Assembly: GCA_000787465.1 (NCBI GenBank)
Contig: JSYX01000147.1
Coordinates: 1 to 52,545 of the forward strand
Direction: 5' to 3'
Origin: Thermomucor indicae-seudaticae
Taxonomy: Eukaryota; Mucoromycota; Mucoromycetes; Mucorales; Lichtheimiaceae
DNA: 52,545 nt
Shown one piece after another: positions 1 to 14,688 of the stretch. The notes under the pieces were generated by a model. The model did not search any database, was not told where the DNA came from, and saw only the letters and a list, made by a program, of their open reading frames with translations. The position numbers were made by a program, and so were the translations under genes. Each line of letters starts with the position of its first letter. Position 1 is the first letter of the stretch.

Positions 1-28
1 CGCGGACTCACAGTCGCAAACCAAAGCA

Positions 29-84
29 AACCAGAGCGAACCAGAGCCGAGCCGAGCCGAACCAGGCTCTGCTCTGCTCTGGTT
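29..84. repeat. imperfect inverted repeat (hairpin)
   Basis: Bases 29-48 and 65-84 are reverse complements at 17 of 20 positions, separated by a 16-base loop made of GCCGA-type units. The arms themselves are built from repeated CCAGAGC / GCTCTGG blocks. It lies just upstream of the LINE remnant and may be part of a decayed mobile element or a locally expanded simple sequence. No function is claimed. Confidence 0.6.
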
Positions 85-172
85 TTTCGGAACCCTACTA
101 CCTATCAGTGTTGTCTGCCCGGACTTCCCGGCTCGAACACCATCAAGCCAATCTCTCAATTGGTAACGCATT

Positions 173-960
173 TTGGTAAAGCACGCCTACGTTTTTGACT
201 CAATCCAAGGCATTCTCATGCCCCGTATACCTGCTCCCCGTTGGCCAATGCGTCACATAGTCTCCCAATTTTTCGCCTTCTTGAACTTGCAAGTTTTTCA
301 CATCGCAGGAACCTTCTTGCAGCATTTCGAACCTCGACAGCAGTCCGCTGCTCCAACCATATTGTTGAATTTTTTGCCCGGCCGCATTTTCATACTGAAC
401 GTCTTCTCGGACCTGCCCTGGAGGATGGATCTCTCATTGGGGATGTCATGACGGAATCCTATCGACTATTACATGTACCCTATATGTCCACCCTTCCCGA
501 CTGGTAACCTCGCGCCCCAAAATCTGCATGGAAGGCTTTCTGGCGAGAGGCCTTCCCCATCATGCTCACACGGTGCTATGGCGTGCCTACCAGGTGGAAC
601 TTCCATGTCGAAAGCGCCTCCATAAACTATGCCCAGACAAATTCCCTGACTCGGTTTGCGTTTTCTGCCAGCAACTCTATCGACACTTCACTTGGGACTG
701 CCAATTGAAGCGCTAAGTTTGGGGCGACATCGCTCGTCAGTTTTTGGCGCTTCCTTCAGCCCTTACATATGACCACTTCTCTGTCAAACCGCCTACGCAC
801 CTTCAAGTGTGTGGATTACAGCATATCAGCTTTCGTCATCTTGTTGCATATACCTTTCTCGTCATATGGCGTGCACACTGGCGTTATGTGTTCTAGCAAA
901 AACGTTTTTGGCCAAACAGTGTCGTTGCCGCTGCCATTCGCTTGGTTAAAACAATTGAGA
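173..960 (+). mobile_element. LINE (non-LTR retrotransposon) ORF2 C-terminal remnant
   Basis: The frame starting near 520 reads as the zinc-binding domain that ends LINE reverse-transcriptase proteins (zf-RVT type): a tryptophan-arginine core (VLWRAYQVELP), a basic RLHKL stretch, then CVFC followed by H and C (RHFTWDC) and, past one in-frame stop at 714-716, VWGDIARQFL and IWRAHW, which also fit the family. The preceding 280 bases are open in two other frames with patchy similarity to the linker before this domain, so the copy has frameshifts as well as a stop. No reverse transcriptase catalytic core lies in the window. It is a dead, truncated copy running on the plus strand; its 5' part is missing or lies left of the window. 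Confidence 0.6.
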
Positions 961-1000
961 CCCAATCAACTTGTAAACTTATACCCTAGACAGGCATAAT

Positions 1001-1729
1001 CCCCGATGCCACTTTTCTCTTTCGGCACTTGAATAAAAAAAATTCGCGAAAGTAAATTCAGGTCTCTCTGAATTCACAATAGGCGTTCTATACTTGCAAA
1101 TCAGGTAGTCACAGTACAAGAACGAAATATGTCGCTTATTAGTTCAAATTCACTGATGGTATTATATTTTAGAAAGATGATGGTCTCTATACACTATCTA
1201 TACCGCTCTTTATATAGTTAACCGGCTGTTTCAAATAAAAGTTCCTGTCTCAGTTATCTAGATGCTGCGTATGTTTCTGCTTCGTTCATTCAGTATCTGA
1301 GACGATCTGATTGTAGGTAGCATGGGCAAGAATGGTTTGCTGAACCAATCATTAGCAACCGTTCATTATTAGATTTACCACAGGATTGCGTACGGAAATT
1401 GTAAAGTATATTATAGCCATAGTTCAAAGTCTGGCATGGGAAACAGGATTTCATGGCAGCCAGAAAAGTAAATTTAGTTGCAACATGGTGTGATAGGTAA
1501 GCACAATTCTGTCAGAAAGGCAACCAGTAGAAGGTTGAATTACGCAAACACATTGAAACAAGTATACTTAAATAAATTACCGAAAAGCGGGACAACGGAC
1601 ATCGACGTGTGCTAAAGGCTTTCTATTATACTCCGTATAGAACGCCTAAAAAACCGATCTTGTCTTCAGCGCGAACGCAAAGTCAATCAGGATAACCGAC
1701 AGGAAGTATCCAGTAGATATATTAAAATA
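1001..1729. other. intergenic, no gene seen
   Basis: AT-rich sequence between the LINE remnant and the 3' end of the kinase gene. Stops are dense in all frames and I see no RNA gene or repeat. The right part should hold the 3' untranslated region of the minus-strand kinase gene. Confidence 0.5.
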
Positions 1730-3752
1730 TCAAAAGCGGGTGTAGGGCCGTCGAAAGATGGCATTCCAAAGATTTGCAACGTATGCACGAATAATAGAAA
1801 AAACATAGGCGAACGTATCCCGTAACTTTCGATGCGCCTTCGAAGAGACACTAGATTTTCCCTTCTTCTTGTGAACCGAAGCAGCCGGACGCCAATGACG
1901 TATGTTGGCGTAACTTGAATGCAGACTCAGCACTGAAGCAAGGCCCGGAAGAACCTCGACCTGAAACGGCTTGACAGGCGCATGTTCACCATCAATGGCC
2001 ACGTAAGCCTTGTTGTTTTTGGACAGTGGTGTTAATCGAAACGCTTTCACTTTATAATATTCGACCTGATAATCATATACATGAATCCTCCAATTCTTTT
2101 CCAACCGCGTCCATTTCCTTACCGCATCAGAATCAATATGGTGACCGGTTTCCACTTTGGCAAACAACAAAAGTCTCTTTAGGATACTATGCTTGCCGCG
2201 GACCAGCAAGAGATCTAGCATGCCGTCGTTTGGAAGTGCACAGGGATGACTCAGCATACCTCTTGCTAACCAAGGCACCTTGCTTGTTAAAAAGAACGAA
2301 ATGTCTTCGCCTTTAATGATTGTCCAGTCGTCAGGGACAGGCTCAGAAAGCGGGGGTATCGTAGTACTGGCAGTAGAAGAAGCAGTAGGTTGTTGTTCTT
2401 CCGCTTCCATTGCTGATTGATGATCACAAGCTACAGTAAATAGGCTCTTGACCTTTTCCTTGTTGCTCTCTACAATATGTACTGCAGCTTCCATGCCATA
2501 AGTCTTGCCTGTAAAGATCTGCTGTAATAGTCCAAGAACCGTGCGTGCATCACCCATCCATCTATATACCCTCATCAGTTTCTTCACTATATCTTCCTTC
2601 ACAGCTTTTTTATCTTACCGCATGTTCTCTGTTCCCAGATCTGCATATGCAGTGATACCGTAATTATGCGACAAGAAGGAATAATATTGCTTGTCGTCAT
2701 AGGTCACAGAACAAAGATCCAAAGGCATGCTTTTGCCTGTACATAAACTCTTCCTAGTTAGCATAGCCCTTCGCCTTTTGGGGCACCGTCACATATACAG
2801 TAATTTTTTTACTAGTACTAACTAACCTTTTACAACTTGCAAGGCGGTATGCACAGGATCAAAGCCCAATTGTTCACCAAGCAGACATACGCTCAAGGCA
2901 TTACCAGTTCCACCGGGAATCACACCCAATGGCAGTCTTTTCATAACGGTCTCGGCATCGGGCCGTTGCAGAAACCCATTGATCACCTCGTGTATCACGC
3001 CATCACCGCTCACCATGACAACCGCGTCATAGGCATCTGCGTCCAAATCACGCGCAATTTCCACGGCATGTCCCTGATATTCTGTGTCTTATGATGATAA
3101 CGGTCAGGTCACCCTGTCCCTATCAATGGGTAAACAACTTACATTCGACATCCACAGTGCATCGAGCACTAGCAAAGACTGGGTCCACCTTTTCGCTGTA
3201 AATTTTCTTGGCTAGACCTTGACCGCCAAATGGATTAATCAAGACCTTGAACCTCTTTTCTGCCTTGATGTCTGCCAAAGAAAAAAGAAATTGGGTTGAT
3301 TCTCCAGACTATGGAACCAACGCAGCATTTGTCTATTACCTCGATAGACGTCTTTCATGACGGTTTCACAGAAAGTTTCGGCTTCCCTGGCTTCGCCTTC
3401 TTCCACTTGAGCGGTAAACGTACAGAGGTCCAAAGCTGAAGTTTCCGGTTCAGCATGGTTCTGTGGGATTAATGCCGAAAGTCTCAACAAGGTTTGGTCA
3501 AACGAGACATGGAGGACGTGAACGCGCGCAATGGGGACAATGGTCAGTGATGTAAGCGACCGTTTGCTTGCTGCAGACGAAGAACGTCAGTCCGTAGTGG
3601 GCGGTACAGAGAGAACTCAAGTTACATTGTTTTTCAATGGAAACGTTTCCTTCGACACGGAGTCCGAGTCCATCGTATGTCAACTCGACACCGCTATTAA
3701 GCTTTAGTGTGTGAATCATTGAAAGAGCGGGCCCGAAATTGAACAAATCCAA
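1730..3752 (-). CDS. LCB4: sphingoid long-chain-base kinase (sphingosine kinase family)
   Basis: Predicted lipid kinase that phosphorylates the 1-OH of sphingoid bases to give the signalling lipid LCB-1-phosphate, usually at membranes. Six exons (3752-3626, 3570-3340, 3271-3143, 3087-2827, 2736-2619, 2561-1730) join in frame to about 565 residues. The diacylglycerol-kinase-like catalytic domain starts at KVLINPFGGQG; the nucleotide-binding loop SGDG is near residues 189-192, followed by HEVINGF and PGGTGN near 220-225. Downstream are the sphingosine-kinase block GTENMRWMGDAR (split by an intron) and the C-terminal VAIDGE motif. The linker around EEQQPTASSTAS is family-typical low complexity. 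The tail is basic (KKKGKS). The start at 3752 is the first in-frame ATG before the conserved N-terminal part; an ATG 33 bases downstream is also possible. It could act on ceramide instead, but the motifs favour LCB kinase. Confidence 0.88.
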
Positions 3753-4092
3753 AGCTTGCTTCTTGATGAAGCGTTCTCCTCTTTATCCTTAACCTTTGCA
3801 GTTTATTTGACGGTTTGCTTGCGTGGTTACTGTCCTTAATATCAAAACTTCTACAGCTCTCAGACACGATAGAATTGTAAATAGGTATCGTAATAAATTG
3901 TGCGATTGTCGACGGTATATTGATCATTTAGATACTCCACAAAGGGCAATCGCGATAGTAAAGGATTCAATGGGCTGATTCACCCACACAGAACTTATAT
4001 CATACATGACCGAGTCGCAAAAGCAGTTTTAGGGTGGTAGCTCAACACGAAGAGAAGGAGGGGCAATTAGGGATCGTAAGTCAGTTGTCGGG

Positions 4093-4991
4093 TTACATGG
4101 CCATGCTTGCTTGTAACGCTTTGAGCTCTTCCTCTTCGTCGTCTTCCGGTACTTTGCCTTTGACTGCTCCTAAAACAACCAGAGATCGGTCAAGTCGTCC
4201 TTATCACACCTAGATACGTTATTAATCAACTTACCAGGTTCATGAGAAGGTACATTGGGTGTATGTAACGCGGCTGTTGGAGCATCAAGCATCTTGGCAT
4301 CCAATTCTTCTTGCTCCAATTCTTCGAGTTCATTAAGCAGCTCATCCTTATCTCTTGTGTCAATACTCTCCTATTGTTTTTGATAGGTCGCCCAGCTTTC
4401 TTACCTCGTCTAACTCTTCGCCAATACCCACTGGCCGGGAAATAGCTTCAGCAATTTCGTTGGCGATATCCATCTGATCACGGATCTCATCCATGGTTGT
4501 GTCGACCTTGTTGATATCCCTAAACACCAAGCGAGTCAGTTCCATATGGGGTATCAATTACAGCCAAGTAGGGAAGCATACATGGATCCATGAATGTTTT
4601 TCATGGCCTCGGCACCTGCTCTCATTGCACTCATGGTTTCCAGATTTACGTTGGCGTTTTCAATAGCCATCATTTGAGTCTCGATCGTCATTCGAGCGCC
4701 ATTGATCTTTTCAATGTTGTTTTCGTAAGCCTTTTTCCGTTTTAATGCCAATAACGCCACTGTAATAGGACACGGAATCAGCTCATGGATGCATATAAAG
4801 GCAGAAACAGTGTGCTTGTGATTACCTCTCCTGTTCTTTGTAGCGTTTGCTTTGGCTGTCTTTAACTCATTGTTGGCCTTTGCTTCTAAAAAGGCTTGAC
4901 GCTTCTCCAACATGTCCAATGTCTCTCGTAGCTTGTAAATGGCATCCTTTGCAGTCGTCTTGGACTTTGCTTTACCAAAAAATAGATTCAT
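4093..4991 (-). CDS. SNF7: ESCRT-III subunit Snf7/Vps32 (CHMP4)
   Basis: Core filament-forming ESCRT-III protein that polymerises on endosomal membranes to drive multivesicular body formation. Five exons (4991-4826, 4759-4582, 4519-4405, 4370-4235, 4169-4093) give about 223 residues, the normal length. The protein opens with MNLFFGKAKSK and a basic amphipathic helix 1, then the long alpha1-alpha2 hairpin with the family signature LKRKKAYE and a MKNIHGSMDINKVD stretch, followed by the acidic C-terminal half (DEDE, LEELEQEELD). The end, EELKALQASMAM, is the expected MIM1-type helix recruiting the Vps4 ATPase. The intron positions within the alpha1-alpha2 hairpin restore the canonical sequence exactly, which fixes the model. 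Vps27, which acts at the start of the same pathway, is encoded 3 kb away. Confidence 0.93.
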
Positions 4992-5400
4992 GTTGCGATG
5001 GCCTTAACTAATGAAGAGAGACAGCTGCCAAGGCGCCGAAAAAAATGAGAGATCGGGTTTAGGTCACATGACGTGCTTCAGCATTACTGGATTTTAATCA
5101 GCGCTATTTACCCTGGCCAATCACGCCACTTCGATTATGCAATCAACGCCAGATTCTTTTTTACTCAGCGCCAATCAAAAGGAAAACTCCGCTAACAAGT
5201 TCTGGCAATCGCCTCAACGGGTTACTTATAGATAACATTGCTCGTCGACTAGAATACAAGAAGCCAATGACAGATGATGACATTCTCGTATCGCACACTT
5301 CCTCACTTGTCACAGTTGACACTTTAAACTACACTCCACATTTATTTACAAAATGAATCAAGGCTCACAACCCGATATCTCGTTTTATAAAATATTGTTT

Positions 5401-5776
5401 TTAGACTTCCTCCTCCTGTTCTTCTTCTTCTTCTTCTTCCTGTTCTTCTTGTTGTTCTACTTCTCTTCGTTGTCGACTTCGGGAACGACCACCCTTTCGA
5501 CCGGCTTCTCTGGCACGTTCGCTACCAGGTTGGAAAGATCCCGAAGAAGCACGACCACCCTTGGAAGCAATCTGGTGCTAAATTTATCGGGAAACGTAAG
5601 AAATGGTTGCCTTGTTGCCAAACAAAACGGACATATCGGCATACCTTCTTCTCTGGATCCATACTAGCAAATCCACCAGAGTGGCTAGATTGACCACCCT
5701 TACGAGCAATGTTGCGAACTTCCTCCTTCGGGCGGTTGGCAAAGTTACCAGGGTTAGGATTCTGAGTTCCAGACAT
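5401..5776 (-). CDS. small KGG-repeat stress-induced protein (con-10-like)
   Basis: Hydrophilic protein of about 102 residues from two exons (5776-5645, 5577-5401). It carries three KGG units in a Gly/Ser/Arg-rich setting (ARKGGQSSHSGGF, ASKGGRASSGSF, GRKGGRSRSR), the pattern of fungal conidiation protein 10 and bacterial general-stress KGG proteins; PEKKHQIASKGG spans the intron. The last third is an almost pure Glu/Gln tail (about 15 acidic residues), which is longer than I expect for the family and is encoded by a GAA/GAG microsatellite. Function in the family is poorly defined (spore and stress related). A TATA-like box lies about 50 bases upstream of the start, consistent with an inducible gene. 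Confidence 0.8.
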
Positions 5777-5825
5777 GATTGACTTGAAAGACGATACAGA
5801 GACTACTCCCGTAAAGCGTCTCACC

Positions 5826-5834
5826 TATTTATAT
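5826..5834 (-). promoter_or_regulatory. TATA-like box of the KGG-protein gene
   Basis: On the minus strand ATATAAATA lies about 50 bases before the start codon of the small KGG-repeat gene. Position and sequence suit a core promoter; assignment is by inspection only. Confidence 0.35.
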
Positions 5835-6836
5835 GAGCAGAAGAAAAAAAGAAAGCGGTCTTAACATCAATGACCAAAGAATGATAGCATGGTTATGGTA
5901 GGGAGCGCTTGATAGGTTCTGTAGAAGAAAATATCGTCAAGTGTAAGGCGCTAGTTTTCATGCCGCTATCCCTTACCCTTCTTAAGTGTTCTCATTGATA
6001 GGGTTTTGCCCATCGCCCGCAAGGCTAAAAGCCAAACAAGTGTATTTGTTGCTGTAGCCCTGTCTTTTGATCGACTCTATTTGCCGCTGCAACTTTATAC
6101 CTGACAAAAATGTGATAAACAGATAGAGACAGAGACCATCTTCGCACTGATCATCACATGCTCCCGTAGTCGAAGCGGGGTACATTCGTTCACTGACCGC
6201 TGCTCTTCTCAAGAATGAAGCGAGCATTTTTTTGAACTGAATTTTCCGTTAAGATATCCCTATATCTGCAAATACTCGAGGCAGGATTATTGTACGCATG
6301 TCAGCGTTAGGATTCCCTTTCCTTTCGTTCAAATCAGTCGACCGCAACATTCCCCACAGCTCATTGGCTCTAACCAACCGCTCATGTTCTCTCGGTGAAT
6401 AGCTCTAGAGTATGCATCAAAGCAAAGGATAGCCTAAGTATATATGTGTTTTGTGCGATATATATTCATCAGCTGCAGTAAAAGAACGATCGACTGGATT
6501 AATTTGCTTCTGGAAAAGTTATCCTCCCTTGAGTGTAATGTGTGTCTTTTAAACATGAACTTCCCATGGTTGCTCCTCGGGCACAGCAGTAATTTGGGGC
6601 CTCAAGAATCGGTCTTTTTCCATTACTGCTGTATTAAGATAGAGCAGTAAATCAACAGAATATATAACGGTGAAAAAGACGACGACGACCGAAGCAGGAG
6701 GGCGCGTATTTCATATTACTTGTCCGGAAAACCTCTCTTACACCTACGCAATCGCGTCCCCACTGTTCTTCTTATCCAATCCGCTATATTTTGTCTACTG
6801 GAACAGAGCTCTTGACGTTCCAAGAAGCCCTTTTTC
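5835..6836. other. intergenic region, one doubtful small reading frame
   Basis: About 1 kb between the KGG gene (minus) and the PIG-X-like gene (plus), so it should hold both promoters. A minus-strand frame at 6227-5982 (81 codons) starts with MLASFLRRAAVSERM, which would pass as a mitochondrial presequence, but the rest matches nothing I know. It may be chance. Confidence 0.35.
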
Positions 6837-7574
6837 ATGCCGCAGCGGGAATCTCAACCTTTCTCCATGCAAAGACTCCGTCTTGAAACACGGCTCTTAC
6901 AGGCCAACAGCTTCCACCCTCACATTAGCACGCTTATTCATCGTGAAGAAGAAGCCGCAACAAACGATGACCAAGACAGAGGAAAAGAATGTCGACTCGA
7001 CATTATTTATGAATTACCACCCAGCGTGTTTGTCGACCCGAACCAGTTGGCCGACGCACTTGAACTGAACCACCCATGGGTTTTTGGCGAGACGGATCTG
7101 GAAGCGCCACTCGAACATGTTCGCGAACAACGCGGGAGCATCGTCATTGTCCGTCCGCCTTTTATAAATCAGTCATTAATATCATTGGATCTACCCATCC
7201 ATTTGCGATACCAACGACCTTCGGCAAACGGGACGCATCGCGCCATTCGGATCCAAAAGCCACGAGCAGGCTGGACCTGCGGCGATCGCCACTCGGACTT
7301 GTCGCAGCTGCCTGCCTTGGATCACCCGCTGATACCTAAGCGTCGTCTTGTTGACGACAAGAGCCGGCGACTGCAGTTTATTGAAATGACCCAAGATAGC
7401 GGGTTTCTGGAGCTCGCGGTGCCAGTCGGAAGCACAGAGGATGCAAATGTCGTCCTCCTAGGCACCTTTCTCACGGTCGTACTTTGTACAGTTTGGATTT
7501 TACTTGCTATCCGCAAAGGGATCCTCAAACAACGACGATATGAAGCCAAAGGCAAACGAAGACGATCTGAATAA
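6837..7574 (+). CDS. PIGX: PIG-X / Pbn1-like GPI mannosyltransferase I subunit
   Basis: Predicted ER membrane protein that stabilises the GPI mannosyltransferase I catalytic subunit (PIG-M/Gpi14), which adds the first mannose during GPI-anchor synthesis. The 245-residue frame shows the PIG-X order: a polar N-terminal part with SFHPHISTLI, then YELPPSVFVDPNQLA, the acidic DLEAP block, LDLPIHLRYQRPSANG (the conserved lumenal H-RY motif), and one C-terminal membrane segment (roughly residues 204-224: NVVLLGTFLTVVLCTVWILLAI in two halves) followed by a basic cytosolic tail. An in-frame stop lies 24 bases upstream of the ATG, and no signal peptide is encoded at this start, so a short upstream exon carrying one may be missing. 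Single exon as written. Confidence 0.75.
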   Translation: MPQRESQPFSMQRLRLETRLLQANSFHPHISTLIHREEEAATNDDQDRGKECRLDIIYELPPSVFVDPNQLADALELNHPWVFGETDLEAPLEHVREQRGSIVIVRPPFINQSLISLDLPIHLRYQRPSANGTHRAIRIQKPRAGWTCGDRHSDLSQLPALDHPLIPKRRLVDDKSRRLQFIEMTQDSGFLELAVPVGSTEDANVVLLGTFLTVVLCTVWILLAIRKGILKQRRYEAKGKRRRSE

Positions 7575-7989
7575 CTGCTCGGATAAAACTCCATGGCATA
7601 TACTGTGAATAACTTTGAATAAAACAAGATGTTATTGAATAGCTGGCGATCGAGTATGCATAGTTTGTCCTGTTCTTGCTCACAGGCAGGTGGGACGGAA
7701 TCTCTGCGTAATAGCGACCTACGCCGTTATATGTTAAATAGACAGCTAAATGCGTGTTTTTTTGTATTGTTGTTGCCTGATGATAAGTACGGAATATCAA
7801 GAAGCGACAGAACAGACAACATCAACAGGATATGTTATGTCCTTGATAAATTTGAAAGTCTTTGCGTGTTTGGCCAATCGTCTGCAAGGTGGGGGTATCT
7901 CAATCTGGCGATATGCAAGCTTTATAAGGTATTAAACGCGTATATAGGGTCAAATATACAAAGGTACAATAAGCTACGCTACAGGTCCC
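7575..7989. other. convergent 3' intergenic region
   Basis: Lies between the stop codons of the PIG-X-like gene (plus) and VPS27 (minus), so it should contain both 3' ends. Open frames here match nothing and look accidental. Confidence 0.5.
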
Positions 7990-10135
7990 CTAAAGTTCAA
8001 TTAAAGGTGCGTCCTCGATAGGACATGTTTGCTGTTGCGGGATAGTAGTCGGTACCTGTGGATACAGTGACAACGACTGAGAATTCGGAGCGGTATGAGG
8101 TTGCTGTTCTTGCGTAGATCTCGTTTCTGGCGTTCCTGCTGGTGTTGGCACCCTTCCGGCGTACGCAGGGTATCTTTCATAGATAGCTGGATAAGGAATG
8201 CTGCTTTGTTGATGTGGTATCTGTGGAGTTGTTGCTGGGACATTCAATGGAGGTCCAGAAGGCGCAACATGTTCAGGTGCCGCATGTGTCGATACGGCTG
8301 TTAACAGCTGAGGTGGTGGTACGATGTTCTGCGGGTACGCTGTAGATCCAGACTGTGCGTAGGAAACAGGATTTCGTTGAAAACCACCAGAGATCCGTTG
8401 TTCAAGAAGTTGATCGTATGTCCGTATTGCTTGATTCAGCTTTTCATGGGCTTCCACCAGCTTTCCTGTTTTAATAACAGAATGAATGACTCGTCAAGGC
8501 CTTCGTCTATCTTACCAGAGAACTTACTGTATTTCGTGATCGTACTGTCTAAACTCTTCAAAAGTTTCGGTTGTAGAGCACCAATCTGCGTATATAGGTG
8601 ATTCACTTGTTCATCGCTGGACACCTGTCGACCGGATGCATGGATACGCTCCATTAATACAGAAAAGAGCTCGATATTCTCCATTTCAAGCGGTGAAAGA
8701 TCGTCCGGATTGATGGTTTGCCTTGAAAACTGATGACTGTAGAAACCGGTATCCTGCGACTGCTCTAAATCGCGAAGAGAAGCCGCTATCGCCGCAGCAA
8801 GATCAGGATCATCTTCTTCGTTCACAGGAGGCTCCTGCTACACGATACGCAACATTTCAATGAAAAACTCTCAATTGTGCAAAGCTTACAACTCTATTAC
8901 CTTCCATTGACTGCTGCTCCAGCGTTGTTCTGCTTCTTTTTTCGACAACTCGATAGCTTTTGCCAAGTCCTCCTCAAATTGTTTATCCTCTTCTTCCTCC
9001 TGCCGAATGCTCGCAGCCTGCCGAGTGCTCGCTGACTCTGTCGCCTTGCTTATTACATCACGCTGAGTTGACTGCTGCTCTGCTGGTGGTGGTGCAGGAA
9101 CCAAGGATGGCGTTTTCGCAGCAGCAGCAGCCGAGGAGTATATCGCGTCCTTTTTCGCAATTCTCGATAGCTTCAGTTTTACATAACAACCATGACAGAC
9201 GCGAACATGGTCGTCGATACCGTAGTGCGGTAACGGTAAAGTTTTCGACGAGCACTCCTGACAGAAGGTACCACCGCAGTTTCGACAATGGTGCTAACGA
9301 AAAGACATCACGGTAAGGAAACGAACACAACCAAAGCAGTATTGTACCTTACTTTACGATTTGTAAAGGTGAACTGGGTCCTACATCTTTCGCAAACGTC
9401 CGAATCTGTCCATTCCGGTGCCTACATATATATATTAGTGCAACTTGTAACATTTGTTATGATTCAACTTACTGTCTCGCTTTCCAGAAATATAGGATTT
9501 ATGTTTTGAGTATCAAGGGGTGGGAACTCGAACTTTTGTATTCGAAGCAAGTTATAAGTCTCCGTTAAATAGCTTAGCGATGGGCAGTGGTAGTTCTGGA
9601 CGGATAAGGCCCACACTTGGATGACTGATAATATTTTGGCTTTCACTTCCTGGTTGCATTCGCCCTATCATCTTCCGTCAGAAGAACAATCACATCGAAA
9701 ACGTCGTCCTTTTTTACATTTAGTTTCTCCATGAGTGCATCCATAAACTCGCTGCTTGCGATTTCTCGAACAAAATGGTATCCGCTATTCTTTACACACG
9801 TGTCGAGAAGCTGCGCAGGGGTTCAGTAAGTACCTCGCGCAAAACTTCGAACAAAAAAGGACTTACTGATAACGTCAGCAGCTGAACGTTTGGGTTTTTG
9901 TGTTCAAGTCGTCGCTTAAACGCTCGCATGGCATCTCTGGCATTCACCGCTTTACTTCGAATCTGATCGCTAATGGTAAACTGGAGTGCAAGATCCGTCT
10001 GATTAGCCGGAAGCAGCTCCGAAGTTGCTTTCTCTGAGACCATAGTAAACTGTAAATGTTGGCCTTTTTTGATAATAATGCTAACTAACCTATTAGCTCG
10101 TCTAAAGCGCTTTGACCCCACCAAAGCGAAACCAT
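7990..10135 (-). CDS. VPS27: ESCRT-0 subunit Vps27 (Hrs), VHS-FYVE-UIM protein
   Basis: Endosomal sorting receptor that binds PI3P and ubiquitinated cargo and recruits ESCRT-I. Eight exons (10135-10090, 10033-9867, 9810-9718, 9664-9473, 9421-9353, 9293-8901, 8837-8516, 8465-7990) give about 585 residues. Order: VHS domain from residue 10 ([44 protein letters not shown]); FYVE zinc finger at about 170-228 ([20 protein letters not shown], four CxxC pairs); two ubiquitin-interacting motifs near 297-312 ([16 protein letters not shown]) and 329-343 ([12 protein letters not shown]); a GAT-like coiled coil; and a Pro/Gln-rich tail with PSGPP and TIPQQQ that may bind ESCRT-I or clathrin. The first exon is only 46 bases; joining it at 10033 restores the family N-terminus, which decides the start. 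Confidence 0.92.
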
Positions 10136-10780
10136 TGTCAGAAAGAAAATGCAGTTTCAACAATGCCGCTGCCCCCGACAATTCATGGTGGAGCAATTCA
10201 TGTTCCGAAAAGTGCGTTGCACCATGTGTTTGCATAACAGAAGGAGACGAATGCAATGCTTCTTTTTTCTAGCGAGCCCAATGATGTGCTTCTTTAAGCA
10301 ACAAGTTCTTATTAGTGCATAATCATCGCACAAAGACTCGGGTGTATCTGTAGCGAGGTTGCTGGAAAGTTCCCATTTTGTGGATATGCTCAGTTGATAT
10401 AGCACACTTCAAAGCTGGCATAACAGAAGATAGAAGTCCCCTTCTCTTCAAAATGGTGTGGCAATGTGCAAGATCCGGAGGACCGTTGTTAAAGTGTTCG
10501 TATGGTATATACAAGAGAGTAACTAACATACAGTGGAAAGCTGTTCCAAAGTGCCCGGTAATGTCATTATTATTCCTCAAACCGGATTCGTTGCATGGAT
10601 CAGGAATGGTTCTCGATGCTTGGCTGTTATCATGATGTCTGTGTGTAAGCTTTGCAAGCTGCGACAGGACAACTTCGCTTCCGGTTACTTCAACCTAGGA
10701 CAATTTTCTACGTCCGACCATCGGCCTGCGACAAGCGAACCTTCTTCCCTCATTTTCAGTACTCGATTATTGCTCAACCG
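10136..10780. other. divergent promoter region, no gene seen
   Basis: 645 bases between the starts of VPS27 (minus) and PRP2 (plus). It should drive both. Two overlapping plus-strand open frames (10378-10635, 10533-10817) resemble no protein I know and run into the PRP2 start; I treat them as chance. Confidence 0.45.
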
Positions 10781-14474
<3,694 letters not shown>

Positions 14475-14688
14475 GGAAAACGTTCTTAATGTAATGAAAA
14501 CTTTGTACATACACATTAAACCAAAAACGCACACATCCTTAGATACACATATTTGCTACAAAATGTACCAGCTTTTTACCATTACCAAACGATGCCAAAG
14601 TGCATTGTGTACGGAGTTTAAATTCAGCGAAAAACGTGTTTGGCTCAACGCGAGCAACATTCTTTTGACTGCATAATAAAGCTTTGCT

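Noticed and set aside
120..160. Possible tRNA B-box (GGCTCGAACACC) near the left end
   Set aside because: No matching A box or cloverleaf could be folded around it.
3697..3927. Upstream frame that could extend the kinase N-terminus
   Set aside because: Different frame from the kinase start, no conserved content; probably 5' untranslated sequence.
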